The notes under the pieces: generated by a model | Database searches by the model: none | Seen by the model: the letters and a program-made list of their open reading frames with translations, nothing else | Told to the model about the DNA's origin: nothing | Translations under genes and position numbers: made by a program | Part shown: positions 11,760 through 23,595 of the stretch, one piece after another | Layout of the letters: each line of letters opens with the position of its first letter | How positions within the stretch are numbered: position 1 is the first letter of the stretch | NCBI GenBank assembly: GCA_030035585.1 | Contig: CM057462.1 | Location: 101,453,234-101,517,233, forward strand | DNA: 64,000 nt | Source of the DNA: Dugong dugon | Taxonomy: Eukaryota; Chordata; Mammalia; Sirenia; Dugongidae | Direction of reading: 5' to 3'

Positions 11760-12239
11760 TGTTTTAGTCATCTAGTGCTGCTATAACAGAAATACCACAA
11801 GTGGATGGTTTTAACGAAGAGAAGTTTATTTCCTCACAGTTAAAGTAGGCTAAAAGTCCAAATTCAGGGAGTTAGCTCCAGGGGAAGGCTTTCTCTCTCT
11901 GTTGGCCTTCTTCTCTTCGGAGTTCCCCTGGACTAGGAGCTGCACAGGGACCCCAGTCCAAAGGATGTGCTCTGCTCCCGGCACTGCTTTCTTGATGGTA
12001 TGAAGGTCCCCTGTCTCACTGCTCACTTCTGTCTTTTATATCTCAAGAGACTGCCTCAGGACACAATCCAGTCTTGTAGATCCAGTCTTGCCTTACTAAC
12101 ACAACTGCCACCAATCCTCCCTCATTAACATCACAGAGGCAGGATTTACAACATATAGGAAAATCACACAGTACCGGGAATCATGGCCCAGCCAAACTGA
12201 TATACACATTTTTGGGGGGACATAATTCAAACCATGACA
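11760..12239 (-). mobile_element. solo LTR, MaLR/ERVL-like (MLT1-like) family
   Basis: The minus strand begins TGTCATGGTTTGAATTATG and ends with 'gtggtatttctgttatagc' and 'gactaaaaca', the layout of MLT1-type LTRs. It is the same family as the LTRs at 43581 and 49057. A perfect 5-bp duplication ACAAC flanks it (11755-11759 and 12240-12244), as expected for ERVL-class integrases. It lies inside the older L1, so it is younger than that L1. Confidence 0.85.
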
Positions 12240-12244
12240 ACAAC

Positions 12245-13974
12245 CTACAGACTGAGGGAAAAAAACTGTCTACAACAAGTCTGATCAGTGTCTAATTTCT
12301 AAAATCTATAAGATACTGCAAAACTTCAACAATAAAAAGACAAATAACCCAATTAAAAAATGGACAAAGGATATGAACAGGCACTTAACCAAAGAAGACA
12401 TTCAGGTGGTTAACAGATACATGAGGAAATGCCCATGACCATTAGCCATTAGAGAAATGCAAATCAAAACTACGATGAGATACCATCCCACCCCAACAAG
12501 GCTAGCATTAATCTAAAAAACACAAAATAATAAATGTTGGATAGGTTGTAGAGAGACTGGAACACTTGTACACTGTTGGTGGGAATATTAAATGGTATGA
12601 CCATTTTGGAAATCGATTTGGCACTTCCCTAAAAAGCTAGAAATAGAAGTACCATACAATCCAGCAATCTCACTCCTTGGAATACATCCTAGAGGGATAA
12701 GACCCGTCACCCATGTTCATTGCAGCACTGTTCACAATAGTAAAAAGATGGAAACAACCTAGGTGCCCATTATCGGATGAATGGATAAGCAAATTATGGT
12801 ATATTTACACAATAGAATACTATGCAGCGATAAAGAACAAAGATGAATCTGTGAAACATGAATGAATCTCATAACATAACATAACATGAACCAATCTGGA
12901 AAGCATTATGCTGAGTGAAATTAGTAAGTCGCAAAAGGACAAATATTGTATGACACTACTAGTATAAGAACTCAAGAGATGGTTTAAACACAGAAGAAAA
13001 CATTCTTTGATGGCTATGAGGGTGGGGAGGGAGGGAGAGAGGTATTCGCTAACTAGATAGTAGATAGGAATTATCTTAGGTGGAGGGAAGGACAACACAC
13101 AATACAGGGGAAGTCAGCACGATGGACTAAGCCAAAAGTTAAGAAGTTTCCTGAACACAACCAAACACTTTGAAGGACAGAGTAGCCGGGGTGGGGGTCT
13201 GGGGACCATGGTTGCAGGGGACATCTAGGTCAATTGGCATAACAAAGTTTATTAAGAAAATGTTCTGCATCCCACTTTGCTGAGTGGCATCTGTGGTCTT
13301 AAAAACTAGCAAGTGGCCATCTAAGATACATTGATTTGTCCCAACACACCTGGAGCAAAGGAGAATGAAGAACACCAAAGACACAAGGAAAAAACTAGCC
13401 CAAGAGACAGAAAGGGCCACATAAACCAGAGACTCCATCAGCCTGAGACTAGAAGAACTAGATGGTGCCCAGCTACCACCAATGACTGCCCTGACAGAGA
13501 ACACAACAGAGAGTCCCTGACAGAGCAGGAGAAAAGTGGGGTGCAGAACTCAAATTTAGTAATAAAACCAGACTGAATGGTCTGACTGAGACTGGAGGGA
13601 CCCTGGAAGACACAGTCCCTGGACTCTCCATTAGCCCAGAACTGAAACCATTCCCAAAGCCACCTCTTCAGACAAAGATTAGACTGGACTATGGGACTTA
13701 AAATGATACTCATGAAGACAGTATTTCTTAGCTCAAGTAGATACATGAGACTAAATGGGCAGCTCCTGTCTGGAGGCGAGATGAGAAGGCCAAAAGGGAC
13801 AGGAGCTGGTTGAATGGACACAGGAAATCCAGGGTGGAAAGGAGGAGTGTGTTGTCACATTATAGGTAGAGCAGCTAGGGTCACATAGCAACGGGTATAT
13901 AAATTTTTGTACGAGAAACTGATTTGAACTGTAAACTTTTACTTAAAGCACAATTAAAAAAAAAGGAAAATAAG
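12245..13974 (+). pseudogene. L1 ORF2 C-terminus and 3' UTR, last part of the older L1
   Basis: The sequence encodes the end of L1 ORF2 in broken frames ('tatgaacaggcacttaacc', 'agatggaaacaacctaggtg', 'aatactatgcagcgataaag'). The 3' UTR follows from about 13000 to the A-rich tail at 13955. This 3' UTR differs from that of the inner L1, so the two belong to different subfamilies. It has no coding potential. Confidence 0.8.
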
Positions 13975-13987
13975 ATTTACACTTTCA

Positions 13988-14689
13988 CAAGTGTATATGA
14001 ATTGAAGATAATCTTCATTTTATATCACAGGCCAAGGCTCAGCCATTGTGCTCAGTTGTTAAATACTCATTAATTACTGCCTTTGATTCATTAGTGCCAC
14101 ACTGAACACATATCTAGTGCCTTATTTTGCCAGCTTCTGCATTATACACTGGAAATACAAAGCATGATAAAAGTGCTTTCTTAATTAATGTGCTTGTTGT
14201 TCTTCTATATTGCAGATAGTGTTTTGCTTTTAGCCTTAGACTTGGAATTTTGGAGATGGATGTGAATGGGAAATTAATGCAACACTTCTATCAAAAATTA
14301 AAAAAAAAAAAGGGTATTCATTTGCATGAGATTGCACCTCATTGTTCTTTTTAAAGGCATTTATGTCAACAGTGATGAATTGCAGGTGTCTCCTCCCAGT
14401 TAGCTTCAGAGTTCTATGCAGATATAGCGCCTTTAGAAGAAATTAGGTTTACTTTCCTGACACTTTCCCAAGGAGTGTCAATTCTATATTACTAAAATTA
14501 TAAATTGATATGATTAACACATAAATACTCAGGAATACTGAATTTTATTTTTATGGCTATTGTATTAGAAAGCGTAGGCTCAATCAAAGACTACAATTCT
14601 TTACCACAACGTTTCTTAAAATGAGTTACTGGGGCTGCAGAGGGGACCACAAAACGACTACCACCAATATAAACCTGTTTTATAAGTTC
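13988..14689. other. unassigned sequence
   Basis: No gene was recognised. The part near 14090-14165 may derive from the same unnamed old repeat as 603-1570. Confidence 0.35.
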
Positions 14690-14702
14690 TATTAATATGA
14701 TT

Positions 14703-14857
14703 CTGGGGCCCTAGTGGCGTAGTAGTTAAGAGCTTGGCTGCTAACAAAAAGGTTGGCGGTTTGAATCCACCAGCCCCTCCTTGGAAACCCTATGGGGCAG
14801 TTCTACTCTGTCCTATAGGGTCGCTATGAGTCAGGATCGACTTGATGGCAACAGGTT
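14703..14857 (+). mobile_element. AfroSINE, short type, with clear duplication
   Basis: The copy is complete from 'ggggccctagtggcgtag' through the B-box-like 'ggtttgaatcc' to the tail 'gtcaggatcgacttgatgg'. A perfect 13-bp duplication TATTAATATGATT flanks it (14690-14702 and 14858-14870). The tRNA-like head carries the internal promoter boxes typical of tRNA-derived SINEs. Confidence 0.93.
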
Positions 14858-14870
14858 TATTAATATGATT

Positions 14871-16239
14871 GTGGAGAAAATATTTTTCCATTTAGGAAAT
14901 ATTGGATTAAACAGAACAAGACATACTTCCTGATTGCCAGACTTTCCAGAGCCTTTGATATGCTGACGCACATTGCGAATCTCCAAGACAGGTGTGCTCT
15001 GCTTTTCTCAAGTCAACTTGATCACAGGACAGCTCTTCTTCCTATAGTTCATTTACTGGAATTATTGTTCCAAAGAAAACACTTTGGAAAATGTTGCACA
15101 GTGTACTCATTAGTCTCAGAGATTAGGATGTAATTTCAAAGGGCTGTGTATCTACACTTTAATAGTTAAACATTTGAGTTCCGCTGACATAGCTGCGCTC
15201 TTTGAAAGAAAAAAAAAATTTCTTTGGAGAAAACCGTAAGAATCAGTGAAGGTTCTGAGGGTGGAAAGGAGTCATTCAGACTGCTTTTGTAGACACAGTT
15301 TGCAGATGTGCATTTTAGCTTCTGAGAGCCAACCCTTCTCCAGTGAACTTGAATTATATACATTAGCCAAATGAGAAGGAACACTTTCATAGAAATTCTA
15401 GTCTATTTTCTAACTGCAGTTCACCCTGTTCCAAATATTCTCTTACTGGCCACTGTGCCTCTAGTTTGTTAAAATTGTAAATGTCACTTGCCCAGATTGA
15501 GTGGAAGTTAGCAAACTAGATGTGATGCATTATTTATATTTCAGCTTCATATCACATTTTAGGCGGAAGAGCCCAAGGCTCTGAGAACTTTTCAATAAGG
15601 CAAAAATTATAGAAGTTAGTAGGGGAGCGGAAAAGCTAGGAGAGGGAAAGGAACAATGAGGGACCCAGAGAAAGTTAAATACTGACAAATTCATCATAAC
15701 TCATATATTAAAATAGCACAATATAAAAATATAATAATATACAAAAATAAATGGCACATAACTAGATATCTCATCCAATCGTATGTATAGTATTGATCCC
15801 AAAAGGACTTGTCAATGACAGCCTCTTACAAACAAGAAACTTGATGTGTCATTTCTCTTCAAAATGGACAACTTAATCATTCATTTCCAACCACTAAACT
15901 GAAACTTTCTAAATTGGAAAGTATTAAATCTTTCAACGCTATTAATGTCCCAACAATTGGGTTACTTTTCATACTTTATTAAACATCTGAGATGCTCATA
16001 GAAGATTCTAGGCTTCCTCATATTATTGACAGTAATTGATACACTTATTGTCTAATAGAAGACTGAGACTGATACATTCCTAGGACCCAAAGGATGGGAC
16101 AGAGTACAGAATAAACAGGGAGAAGCATTTGATTTTACTCTCTGTTTCAAAATTTTGTGACTTACTAAACAAACAAACAAACACAGGACTGGCAATGAAT
16201 TATAAGCTGAAGAAGTAAGGGAGGCAGAGTGGCTTATTT
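14871..16239. other. unassigned AT-rich sequence
   Basis: Nothing was recognised across this stretch. It has an A-rich low-complexity area near 15700-15760. Confidence 0.4.
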
Positions 16240-16480
16240 CTTGAACTGGGACTCTGGACCCAGGTCAAATAATATCTTTATCCCTCTAGCAGGGTGACTT
16301 TTGGCCAAGTTATTTAACCACTCTTATCAAGCTTAGTGCACTCATCTTTAAGGTACTTTACAGAGGAGTACACTAAAGCTTGGTAAGAGTAAAATCCCTC
16401 ATAAAGTGCTTAGAACTCTAGCATACAGTAGGAGTTAAACAAACCACAATTTTTGTTATCATTATTTTGATTATTCCAAG
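16240..16480 (+). repeat. MIR SINE remnant
   Basis: The blocks 'gggactctggacccaggtc', 'ggccaagttatttaaccac', 'tgcactcatctttaagg' and 'aaagtgcttagaactc' follow the MIR order from tRNA-like head to tail. The copy is old and diverged. Confidence 0.65.
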
Positions 16481-16702
16481 CAACTTTTCTCTATTAAATA
16501 TTCCCTTTCTTTCTACTATGTTAATTTCTCCTTTACACGGGCTCCTCCCTTAAGTCTCAAAATATGGAAAAATTTTCCCAAAGAAAAATTATGTTACTTG
16601 AACTGTGCTTTTAACTCAATTTACCATCCCATCTTTCTCCTTCTCTTCAGTGCCACACCTCATGAGCCAGTCTTTATAATTTCTCCCAAATGCAATCTGT
16701 CC

Positions 16703-17190
16703 CTGTTGTTAGGTGCCATTGAGTCATTTCCTACTCCTAGTGACCCTATGTAAAACAGAACTAAACGCTGCCTTTGAGCCCACTGCTTGCAGCCACTGTG
16801 TCAATCCATCTCACTGAGAGTCTTCGTCTTTTTTGCTCACCATCTACTTTACCAAGCATGATGTCCTTCTCCAGGAACTAGTCCCTCCTGATAACATGTC
16901 CAAATTACCAAAGGCTTGCCATCTTTGCTTCTACGGAGCATTCTGGGTGTACTTCTTGAAAGACAGATTTGTTCATTCTTCTGGAAGTCCATGGTGTATT
17001 CAATATTCTTCACCAACACCATAATTCAAAGGCATCAATTCTTCTTTGGTCTTCCTTATTTCATTGTCCAGCTTTTGCAAGCATATGAGGTGACTGAAAA
17101 TACCATGGCTTGAGTCAGGTGCACCTTAGTCCTCAAGGTGATGTCCTTGCTTTTCAACACTTTAAAGAGGTCTTTGTAGCAGATTTGCCC
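16703..17190 (-). mobile_element. RTE LINE 3' end, 5'-truncated
   Basis: The minus strand gives the RTE C-terminal region and ends in the tail 'tgttgttaggtgccattgag' (plus-strand view). It is flanked by a perfect 14-bp repeat AATGCAATCTGTCC (16689-16702 and 17191-17204). RTE itself contains 'cccaatgcaatgtgtc' at this point, so the right-hand repeat could be partly RTE sequence, or the insertion may have used microhomology. Confidence 0.85.
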
Positions 17191-17204
17191 AATGCAATCT
17201 GTCC

Positions 17205-17880
17205 TTGAACCTCTGTAATGTGACTCTTACCACCAGCGCACCATAGAAACAGCTTCACTAAATTCACCAGTAACCTCTTAATTTAAAATGTAATGGGCCC
17301 ATTCACCATTTTTCAATTGTTAAAACTTTGGTAATTGTAAATGCCTTCATCAAAGTTTTCATGAAAACTTTCTTTTTCTTGGTGTCTTTGGCATTTTGCT
17401 GTCCAGACTCTCTTGTCTTCAGCAGTTCTTCTTCAGTCAGCTTTTCTGGTTCTTCCTTCCACTTGTCACTTAATTATTGTCATTTCCCCAAGTCTCTACC
17501 CTCAGCATCTTTAAAATCAATGTACGTACTTTTTACCTGGGAACCTCTTTTTACTCTTTTGGTTGTATCTTGCCAACTTCCAAATTTTCTTCACTAGATG
17601 TATAGTTTTTCCTGAGTGTCAGGTAACAGTTAAATTGACAATTTCACATAGATGCCCACCAGCACCTTTAACTCAGCATGAGTTTTCCTATTTCTTGATT
17701 CTCTGATTAATCCATCAGAATGCTCCCAGGTATAGTACTCACCTTTCCAGCCACACTTCAGGTAGGACCTCCTTCACAAAGTCTTCTAAGAGCTCCATGT
17801 TAAATTTATCAGCTCCAAACTTTGCTTGAGTCTCTTTCTTACTTATAACTGTTTTTACCTATAGAGCACTTATTAGCCCT
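17205..17880 (+). repeat. probable L2 LINE remnant
   Basis: 'caccagtaacctcttaattt' and the pyrimidine-rich run through 'cagcttttctggttcttcc' resemble the mid-ORF region of L2. The RTE at 16703-17190 may have landed inside this L2, because 16611-16688 is also pyrimidine-rich. The copy is too diverged for a firm call. Confidence 0.4.
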
Positions 17881-18178
17881 CCACTAACTGTGAGTTGTTG
17901 AGGGTCCCCCCCAAAAAAAAATCACTACAACTTTAAAAAATGACAGAGTGAGTTCAAAATCTGATATATAATGAATGGTTGCTGAGTTGGATGGCTGAAT
18001 GTAAGGGGAGACATTACCTCTCATAATGGTATATGAGATGGAGTGATTATAGGACTTGTACAAAATTTCAGACATTAGGTTAAAAAAAGATTCTAATGGA
18101 CTGCCAAAATAAGTTGTATATATATGTAAAATGCATATTTTCATGTTTTTATACATATTTAATTATATATGTGTACCC

Positions 18179-18328
18179 AAAACCAAACCAAACCCGTTGC
18201 TGTTGAGTTGATTCCGACTCATAGTGACCGTATAGGACAGAGTAGAACTGCCCCAGAGGGTTTTCAAGGAGCAGCTGGTGGATTCGAACTACTGGCCTTT
18301 TGGTTAGCACCTGAGCTCTTAACCACTA
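18179..18328 (-). mobile_element. AfroSINE, short type
   Basis: The minus-strand tail 'aaccaaacccgttgctg' is followed by 'gattccgactcatagtgacc', the core 'taggacagagtagaactgcc' and the head 'ttggttagcacctgagctc'. The 5' end stops at 'ttaaccact', where a TA-rich tract begins. Confidence 0.88.
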
Positions 18329-18329
18329 A

Positions 18330-18396
18330 GTATACACACTATATATATAAATGTATACTTGTACGTATGCATACATACTATATATAGTGTGTACAC
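18330..18396. repeat. TA-rich inverted repeat (hairpin or cruciform)
   Basis: GTATACACACTATATATA (18330-18347) is almost the exact reverse complement of TATATATAGTGTGTACAC (18379-18396), with a loop of about 31 bp. The tract directly abuts the 5' end of an AfroSINE. Confidence 0.7.
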
Positions 18397-18399
18397 TAC

Positions 18400-20892
18400 A
18401 TAGTTAAATACGTAAAATATAAAAGTATATAAGTTAAATATATACATATATAATTAGATATGTACAATATATAAAACATATTTATTTTTTGCATGGTATT
18501 TCAGATATGCCATTACCCGATCTGTTTTTGTGATGATAGGTACCAGAGGTCAACAACTGAAGATGACTCATCCTAGAATAATATGTGCTCAAGGGCATTT
18601 GAGAAAAATTATTCTAAAGTGGTTATTATGAATCAAAAGGCTAGAAAGGACTGAGAAAGTCATCTACTTTATACCCCTCCCTCAGGGATCACAGTTTTTA
18701 CATTCTATTGAAATGATCAATTAATATTCAGAGGAAGAGAACATCTATAGAATTCCTGACAATGTGCTTAACAATATCCCTAGATCGTTTGTGTTTCAAT
18801 ATTTCTATTACTGTCAATGCTGAAAGCTCAAAATTATCAAGTATATTGACCAAAGAGAGACTAGGCAATTAGATAAAATATCTGTCTTATTTATAAAAAT
18901 CAAACACTACTGCCTAATCTTTTGAAATTATATTAAAAACTTCTTATTGGTTATTTTCTATTAGTTCAGTCATGTATTATATAGATTCTTTTCACTCATT
19001 GTACTTTCATTGAAAATATTTTGATGAATTTTATGTCCAGAATAGGGTCTGCATTTTGACATTTAAAGACCTTGTCAAATTTTATATATTTATATGTATA
19101 TATACATAAGCATATGTATATATGTATAAACTTTTCTCTTTCATATGAGTACATTCAGAGATTATGAAAATGTAAGCAGCAATTTGATTTTAAATATCAA
19201 TTTTACACTTCATCATTACATTACCATTTAAAATGTAAGGTTTTTAACTAAAGGTGAGCAGCAACGTTGACTGGAGAAAATCATAATGCTTTGCAGTAAT
19301 CAGTAATTGGTAAATGGTTTTGAATTGGCATAGAGGACAGTTTCTTGAAAAGGCACATTTCCTGCTTGAGCCAGCAAAAGCCACCACTTTTCAGAGTTGC
19401 TGAAGTCTTGAAGTTGTCTGCCAGTTGCCTCTAGGACATAATCTGAATGGAATCAGGAAAGTCCTTCTGGACCAAAATTTTCACCAGAGATTAATTTATG
19501 ACTAGGAACCGCCAGTATAATCAGTCCTTTGGGTTAATGCTTCCCAGTGTCTGGTAGTATAGGAGAACTAAATATTTGCTGAAGAAATGAATATATTTTT
19601 AGACATGCAGAGGAGAAATAAAAATGTAGTTAACTTTCTGCCTCTTTCACAATTAAGACAAGCAAAATTCTGTGACTCCATTCCAACCAAAGTAAAAATG
19701 CCAAGTGGTATTTAAAATCATGAAAGCACATTTTGGATGGGCTTGGCAAGAGGCGTCAGGAAGGAACGCTTAAGAACGCAGTGCAGAAAAGTCCTGTGCT
19801 TCAGAAAATTGTTCTCTAATATCTGGATGAGAAGAAATCAGAAACTATTATTGCATGTCTTAAGCAAAGAAGTTTTATGTGTGAAACTAGTCTTTCTGCT
19901 ATAATAAACCCCCGGCAAAAGTAGAGCTGTAACCAGAATTTTAAAAGAAATCCTTTGATTTTTCAACTTATGAAAAAAGAAATGAAATTGGCTCAACCAT
20001 ATTACATACCAAATGTCTGTTAAAAAGTGACTTTTTACTCAACTAGTTTTTCAATAGTTCTTGAATTATGAATTCTGGTCTTGATTTCTTTACATATTTT
20101 ATATTGAAACACCTCTGGGTCAGAGGTGAGAAAATCTCCTCCCCCCCCCCCCGCCCCCTCATGGGTGAATGCTAATATTGACTGAAGGGCCAGGTCTTCC
20201 TTGTTTCATCCTTCAAAACGGAGAGCAAGCATAGACATGTTATCATTACAGCAACAGGTAAAGACAAGAAGAAAGCAAGGAAGCTGATGGGAGAACTCTC
20301 TCACTATGCAAGCTGGCCATTTATCTTGTCATTGGTTTTAAGAATTCTGGGGTATAAACATGACAAACAAAATGGAGAGTGAAAAGCAGTTTATACTTTC
20401 CAGTCTTTGTTCCTTCAGGCAAACACTACATAAAGAAAGACAATTTTATTACAGTGCCATTTTACTAAAAAGGTAAAAGCTGAGTCCAACAGCAGACTCT
20501 TCATCCATAGGTGATAAATACACTCTTCTCCTTCCTGATCAGTTTTTGTGATTGCTCTGCTCGAATGTGCAGCTCACATAGGTCCAAGGGGTTGCAGTTA
20601 GTTTAGGCAACTGTGCCTCTGCCCAGGGCCAGCGTTCTCACGGTCTACATCAAATGACTTTCCAACCCACCTGTATAGCTGTGGAAGGAGAAGGTCGCAC
20701 TGAAGTAATGAAGTTTTATCACCCCTCTTTCCTCTGTTTTCTGGGGGACTACTATTCTATCTATTCACCCTGGAAGCAGGCTTCCAAAAAACCTACTGAC
20801 TTCACTTGCTTTCTTTGCAAAGCCTTTTATGAATCTCATGTTCTTTTTTCAATTACTGAGAATCCATAGAATTGCAAGATAAGGGATCCTTG
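18400..20892. other. unassigned AT-rich sequence
   Basis: No gene was recognised. A TA/TATG microsatellite lies at about 19083-19130 and a C-rich run at about 20141-20157. Confidence 0.4.
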
Positions 20893-20908
20893 TTTTCCTT
20901 ATTTTATT

Positions 20909-21066
20909 GGAGCCCTGGTGTTGAAGTGGTTAAGAGCTACGGCTGCTAACCAAAAGATAGGCAGTTCGAATCCATCAGCCACTCCTTGGAAACCCTATGG
21001 GGCAGTTCTACTCTGTCCTATAGGGTCTCTAGGACTCTGAATTGACTTGATGGCAAAGGGTTTAGG
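20909..21066 (+). mobile_element. AfroSINE, short type, with clear duplication
   Basis: The copy runs from 'ggagccctggtgttgaag' through 'gcagttcgaatccatcagcc' to 'ttgacttgatggcaaaggg'. The duplication TTTTCCTTATTT flanks it (20893-20904 and 21067-21078). Confidence 0.92.
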
Positions 21067-21319
21067 TTTTCCTTATTTAGTTCAAATTACTACCACTCTG
21101 TTTATGGTTAGGAACTAAAGAGAGCCCCCAAAGATGACTTAACAGAAACAGACAGAACAATTACTATATCAAACCTTTGGAATCATTCTTAATCCTTTAT
21201 AAAATCTATATAAATTCCCTATATTCTACCTCTGTACTACTGCACCTTTATTCCAATTAATCCTAGGAGTATCTCAAATAAAAGTTTCCTTTCATGGCCG
21301 TCACAAAATCAGGAAACTG

Positions 21320-21430
21320 ATTCATTCACTCAATAAAAAATTATTGAACACCTACTAAGATCTAGGTGACAGAAGTACAGTAGTGAACTAAACTGATAAA
21401 CACTGCCTTTGTGGAGTCAATAGATTTTTG
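21320..21430 (+). repeat. fragment of an old interspersed repeat
   Basis: 'attgaacacctactaagatc' followed by 'acagtagtgaactaaactg' resembles the same widespread old mammalian repeat as at 603. Family not named. Confidence 0.35.
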
Positions 21431-21876
21431 TCTTTCTGCTTCCATATCTCTATAGGTTTAATCTTTATAAAGTATGACTCTAGTTATGTTACTTCATTGC
21501 TCAAAAACCTTTAATCACTTTCAGTGGTTTACCAAATATAACCTAAAATCCTCACCACTTACCCTAAGCTTTCTCATGTCGTTCCCTAAACACTCCTTAT
21601 ATATTACTACCTTATGACACTTTACTCCAGACGTTTTCTCCCTTACCACCGTCTTTACTATGGTGGGATAATTGACCAATTCATAGACCATGATGCTAGT
21701 CTTAAAATGGTCCCATCTAGAAATGATGTACTTTACCTGTGACCTCCCTAGAATTGTATTCATTACTTCTGTTATGCAACTTACATCATTCACTTCTATA
21801 ACATGTTTATTTACATACTTATTTTCAAATAATTTGTAAACATTTTGATGGCAGTCAATGTGTTTTGTCCTATTTG

Positions 21877-22075
21877 TTGGCACAAATGGTTAAGCACACG
21901 ACTGCTAACCAAAAGGTTGATGGTTCCAGTCCACCCAGAGACACCTCAGAAGAAAGGTCTGGTGATCTACCTCAGAAAATTCAGCCACTGAATACCTATG
22001 AAGCAGAGATCTATTCTGACATTCATGGGGTTGCCATGAGTCAGAATCAACTCAATGCAATTAGTTTGATTTTTT
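21877..22075 (+). mobile_element. AfroSINE, third type ('agaaaggtctggtgatc' middle)
   Basis: The tRNA-like head 'atggttaagcacacgactgc' is followed by the middle block 'cagaagaaaggtctggtg' and the tail 'catgagtcagaatcaactc'. This variant also occurs at 48362 and, in part, at 58953. Confidence 0.82.
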
Positions 22076-23154
22076 TGGTTTCTTCAAACTTTAGGCCTCT
22101 AATTGAGCATGTATCATAGATAGTTCTCAATAAAGGTGAAGGATTATCTCCATTATTGGTATTCAATGTTTGTATTATTCTTTAGGTTTGTTATTTTATG
22201 CAATTTATGATTGTCAAGATATTTAGATTAATGTAAGTATGATTTACGAGAGGAATATATGAAGGTAATGTAATTAAACATCTACTCTAGCTAAATAATA
22301 TGAAGCCAAATTTCCTTCGTGAATCTCTTACATCCTAAGGTTGAGAACTGAAACAAAATGATCTTTTTCACACCACAAAGATGTACCCTGGAGGCAATAA
22401 TGGAAGGAATTGTCTGCTGAACACAGGAAAATAAAATCAATGCTTGGGTAGCTGAGACTTAGACTCAGCTAAAATTTAATTTATAAGATATATTATTTAA
22501 CATCATCCTGGTAAACATCAGCGGACCACTTCATTGGTTTGGGCTAAACCCTTTTGGAACCAGGAGACAGGCACATTTGATTGAATCCTTGCATTGCTTT
22601 CACAATTAAGTGATGGCAGCATTTTTAATAATAATTCTATAGTTATGTTAGGCCATTGGAAATTTCAGAGTTGACAAGTCAAAATTTATTTTCAAGAATT
22701 ATTTTGTGAGGCTACTGCTTTACTTCAGTGTGGCTGTGTAGACTGAAAGAGACACTCTGTAGAGGTTTCAAGTGCCCAGTTTACTCTGGGAAAATGGGAA
22801 CTAATTTACTCACAAAGAGAATCTGATGTAAAGATTTCTTCCACCAGCTATGCCCCAGTTAGGCATTTAACCACTCAGTTTCATTTTTATACTAAATTTC
22901 AGCATATACACTACTAGTCTAAAGAGAAGAAACCTGGAGCCTCAAGTTGATCTGTTAACTTAACACATAGGCCTCTTCTGGGGTAGAGGTTCAGCAACTG
23001 CAGTTGCAGAACATGACAAAAAGTTGCACTAAAATCAGGGCTCAGAGAATATCTTAAACCTGTCTAATAATATGGTACTCTGCAGTCATAAACATTGCAA
23101 TGTCAGTGAATATAACATTGTGTCCATCATATACTGTCACTACTCATCAGTGCA
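22076..23154. other. unassigned sequence
   Basis: No gene or repeat was recognised in this stretch. Confidence 0.4.
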
Positions 23155-23436
23155 TTTTTTAAAATTTATTTTATTGTGATTTAGTGAAAGTTTACAAAGC
23201 AAATTAGTTTCTCATTAAACAGTTAATACGCAAATTGTTCTATGACATCAGTTGCCAGTCCTCTGATGTGTCAACACTCTCCCCTTCTCCACCCCAGTTT
23301 CCCTGTTTCCATTTCTCCAGTTTTCCTGTCCCTTTCTGCCTTCTTGTCTTTGCTTTTGTGCTAGTGTGCTCAGTATTCTAGTATATACGATTGAACTATG
23401 AAGCATAACCGTCACATGTGTTATTGTTGGCCCTAT

Positions 23437-23595
23437 CCAAAAACCTGTTGCCATCTAGTCGATTCCGACTCATAGCAATCCTATAGGACAGAGAAGAACT
23501 GCCCCATAGGGTTTCCAAGGAGTGGCTGGTGGATTCAAACTGCTGAACTTTTGGTTGGCAGTAGCCTAATTTTTAAGCACTGCACCACCAGGGTT
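23437..23595 (-). mobile_element. AfroSINE in L1
   Basis: The minus strand reads tail 'gttgccatctagtcgattcc', core 'taggacagagaagaactgcc' and head 'caccaccagggttcc'. A short repeat CCTAT flanks it (23432-23436 and 23596-23600). It is the first insertion into the L1 at this point. Confidence 0.85.

Larger units (their letters stand above)
10101..13974 (+). mobile_element. 5'-truncated L1, host of two later insertions
   Basis: The L1 begins in the late RT/thumb part of ORF2 ('agggaagaggccccagataag') and runs through the ORF2 C-terminus and the 3' UTR to a poly-A ending. The flanks ATTTATACTTTCA (10088-10100) and ATTTACACTTTCA (13975-13987) match at 12 of 13 bases and mark the outer insertion. 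The L1 text breaks at 10633, resumes at 11743, breaks again at 11759 and resumes at 12245. Those gaps are filled by a younger L1 and a solo LTR. Removing both gives continuous L1 sequence. Confidence 0.9.

Noticed and set aside
14720-14780. tRNA-like sequence with A and B boxes
   Set aside because: It is the head of an AfroSINE. The same pattern recurs in about twenty copies with SINE bodies and tails, so it is not a tRNA gene.
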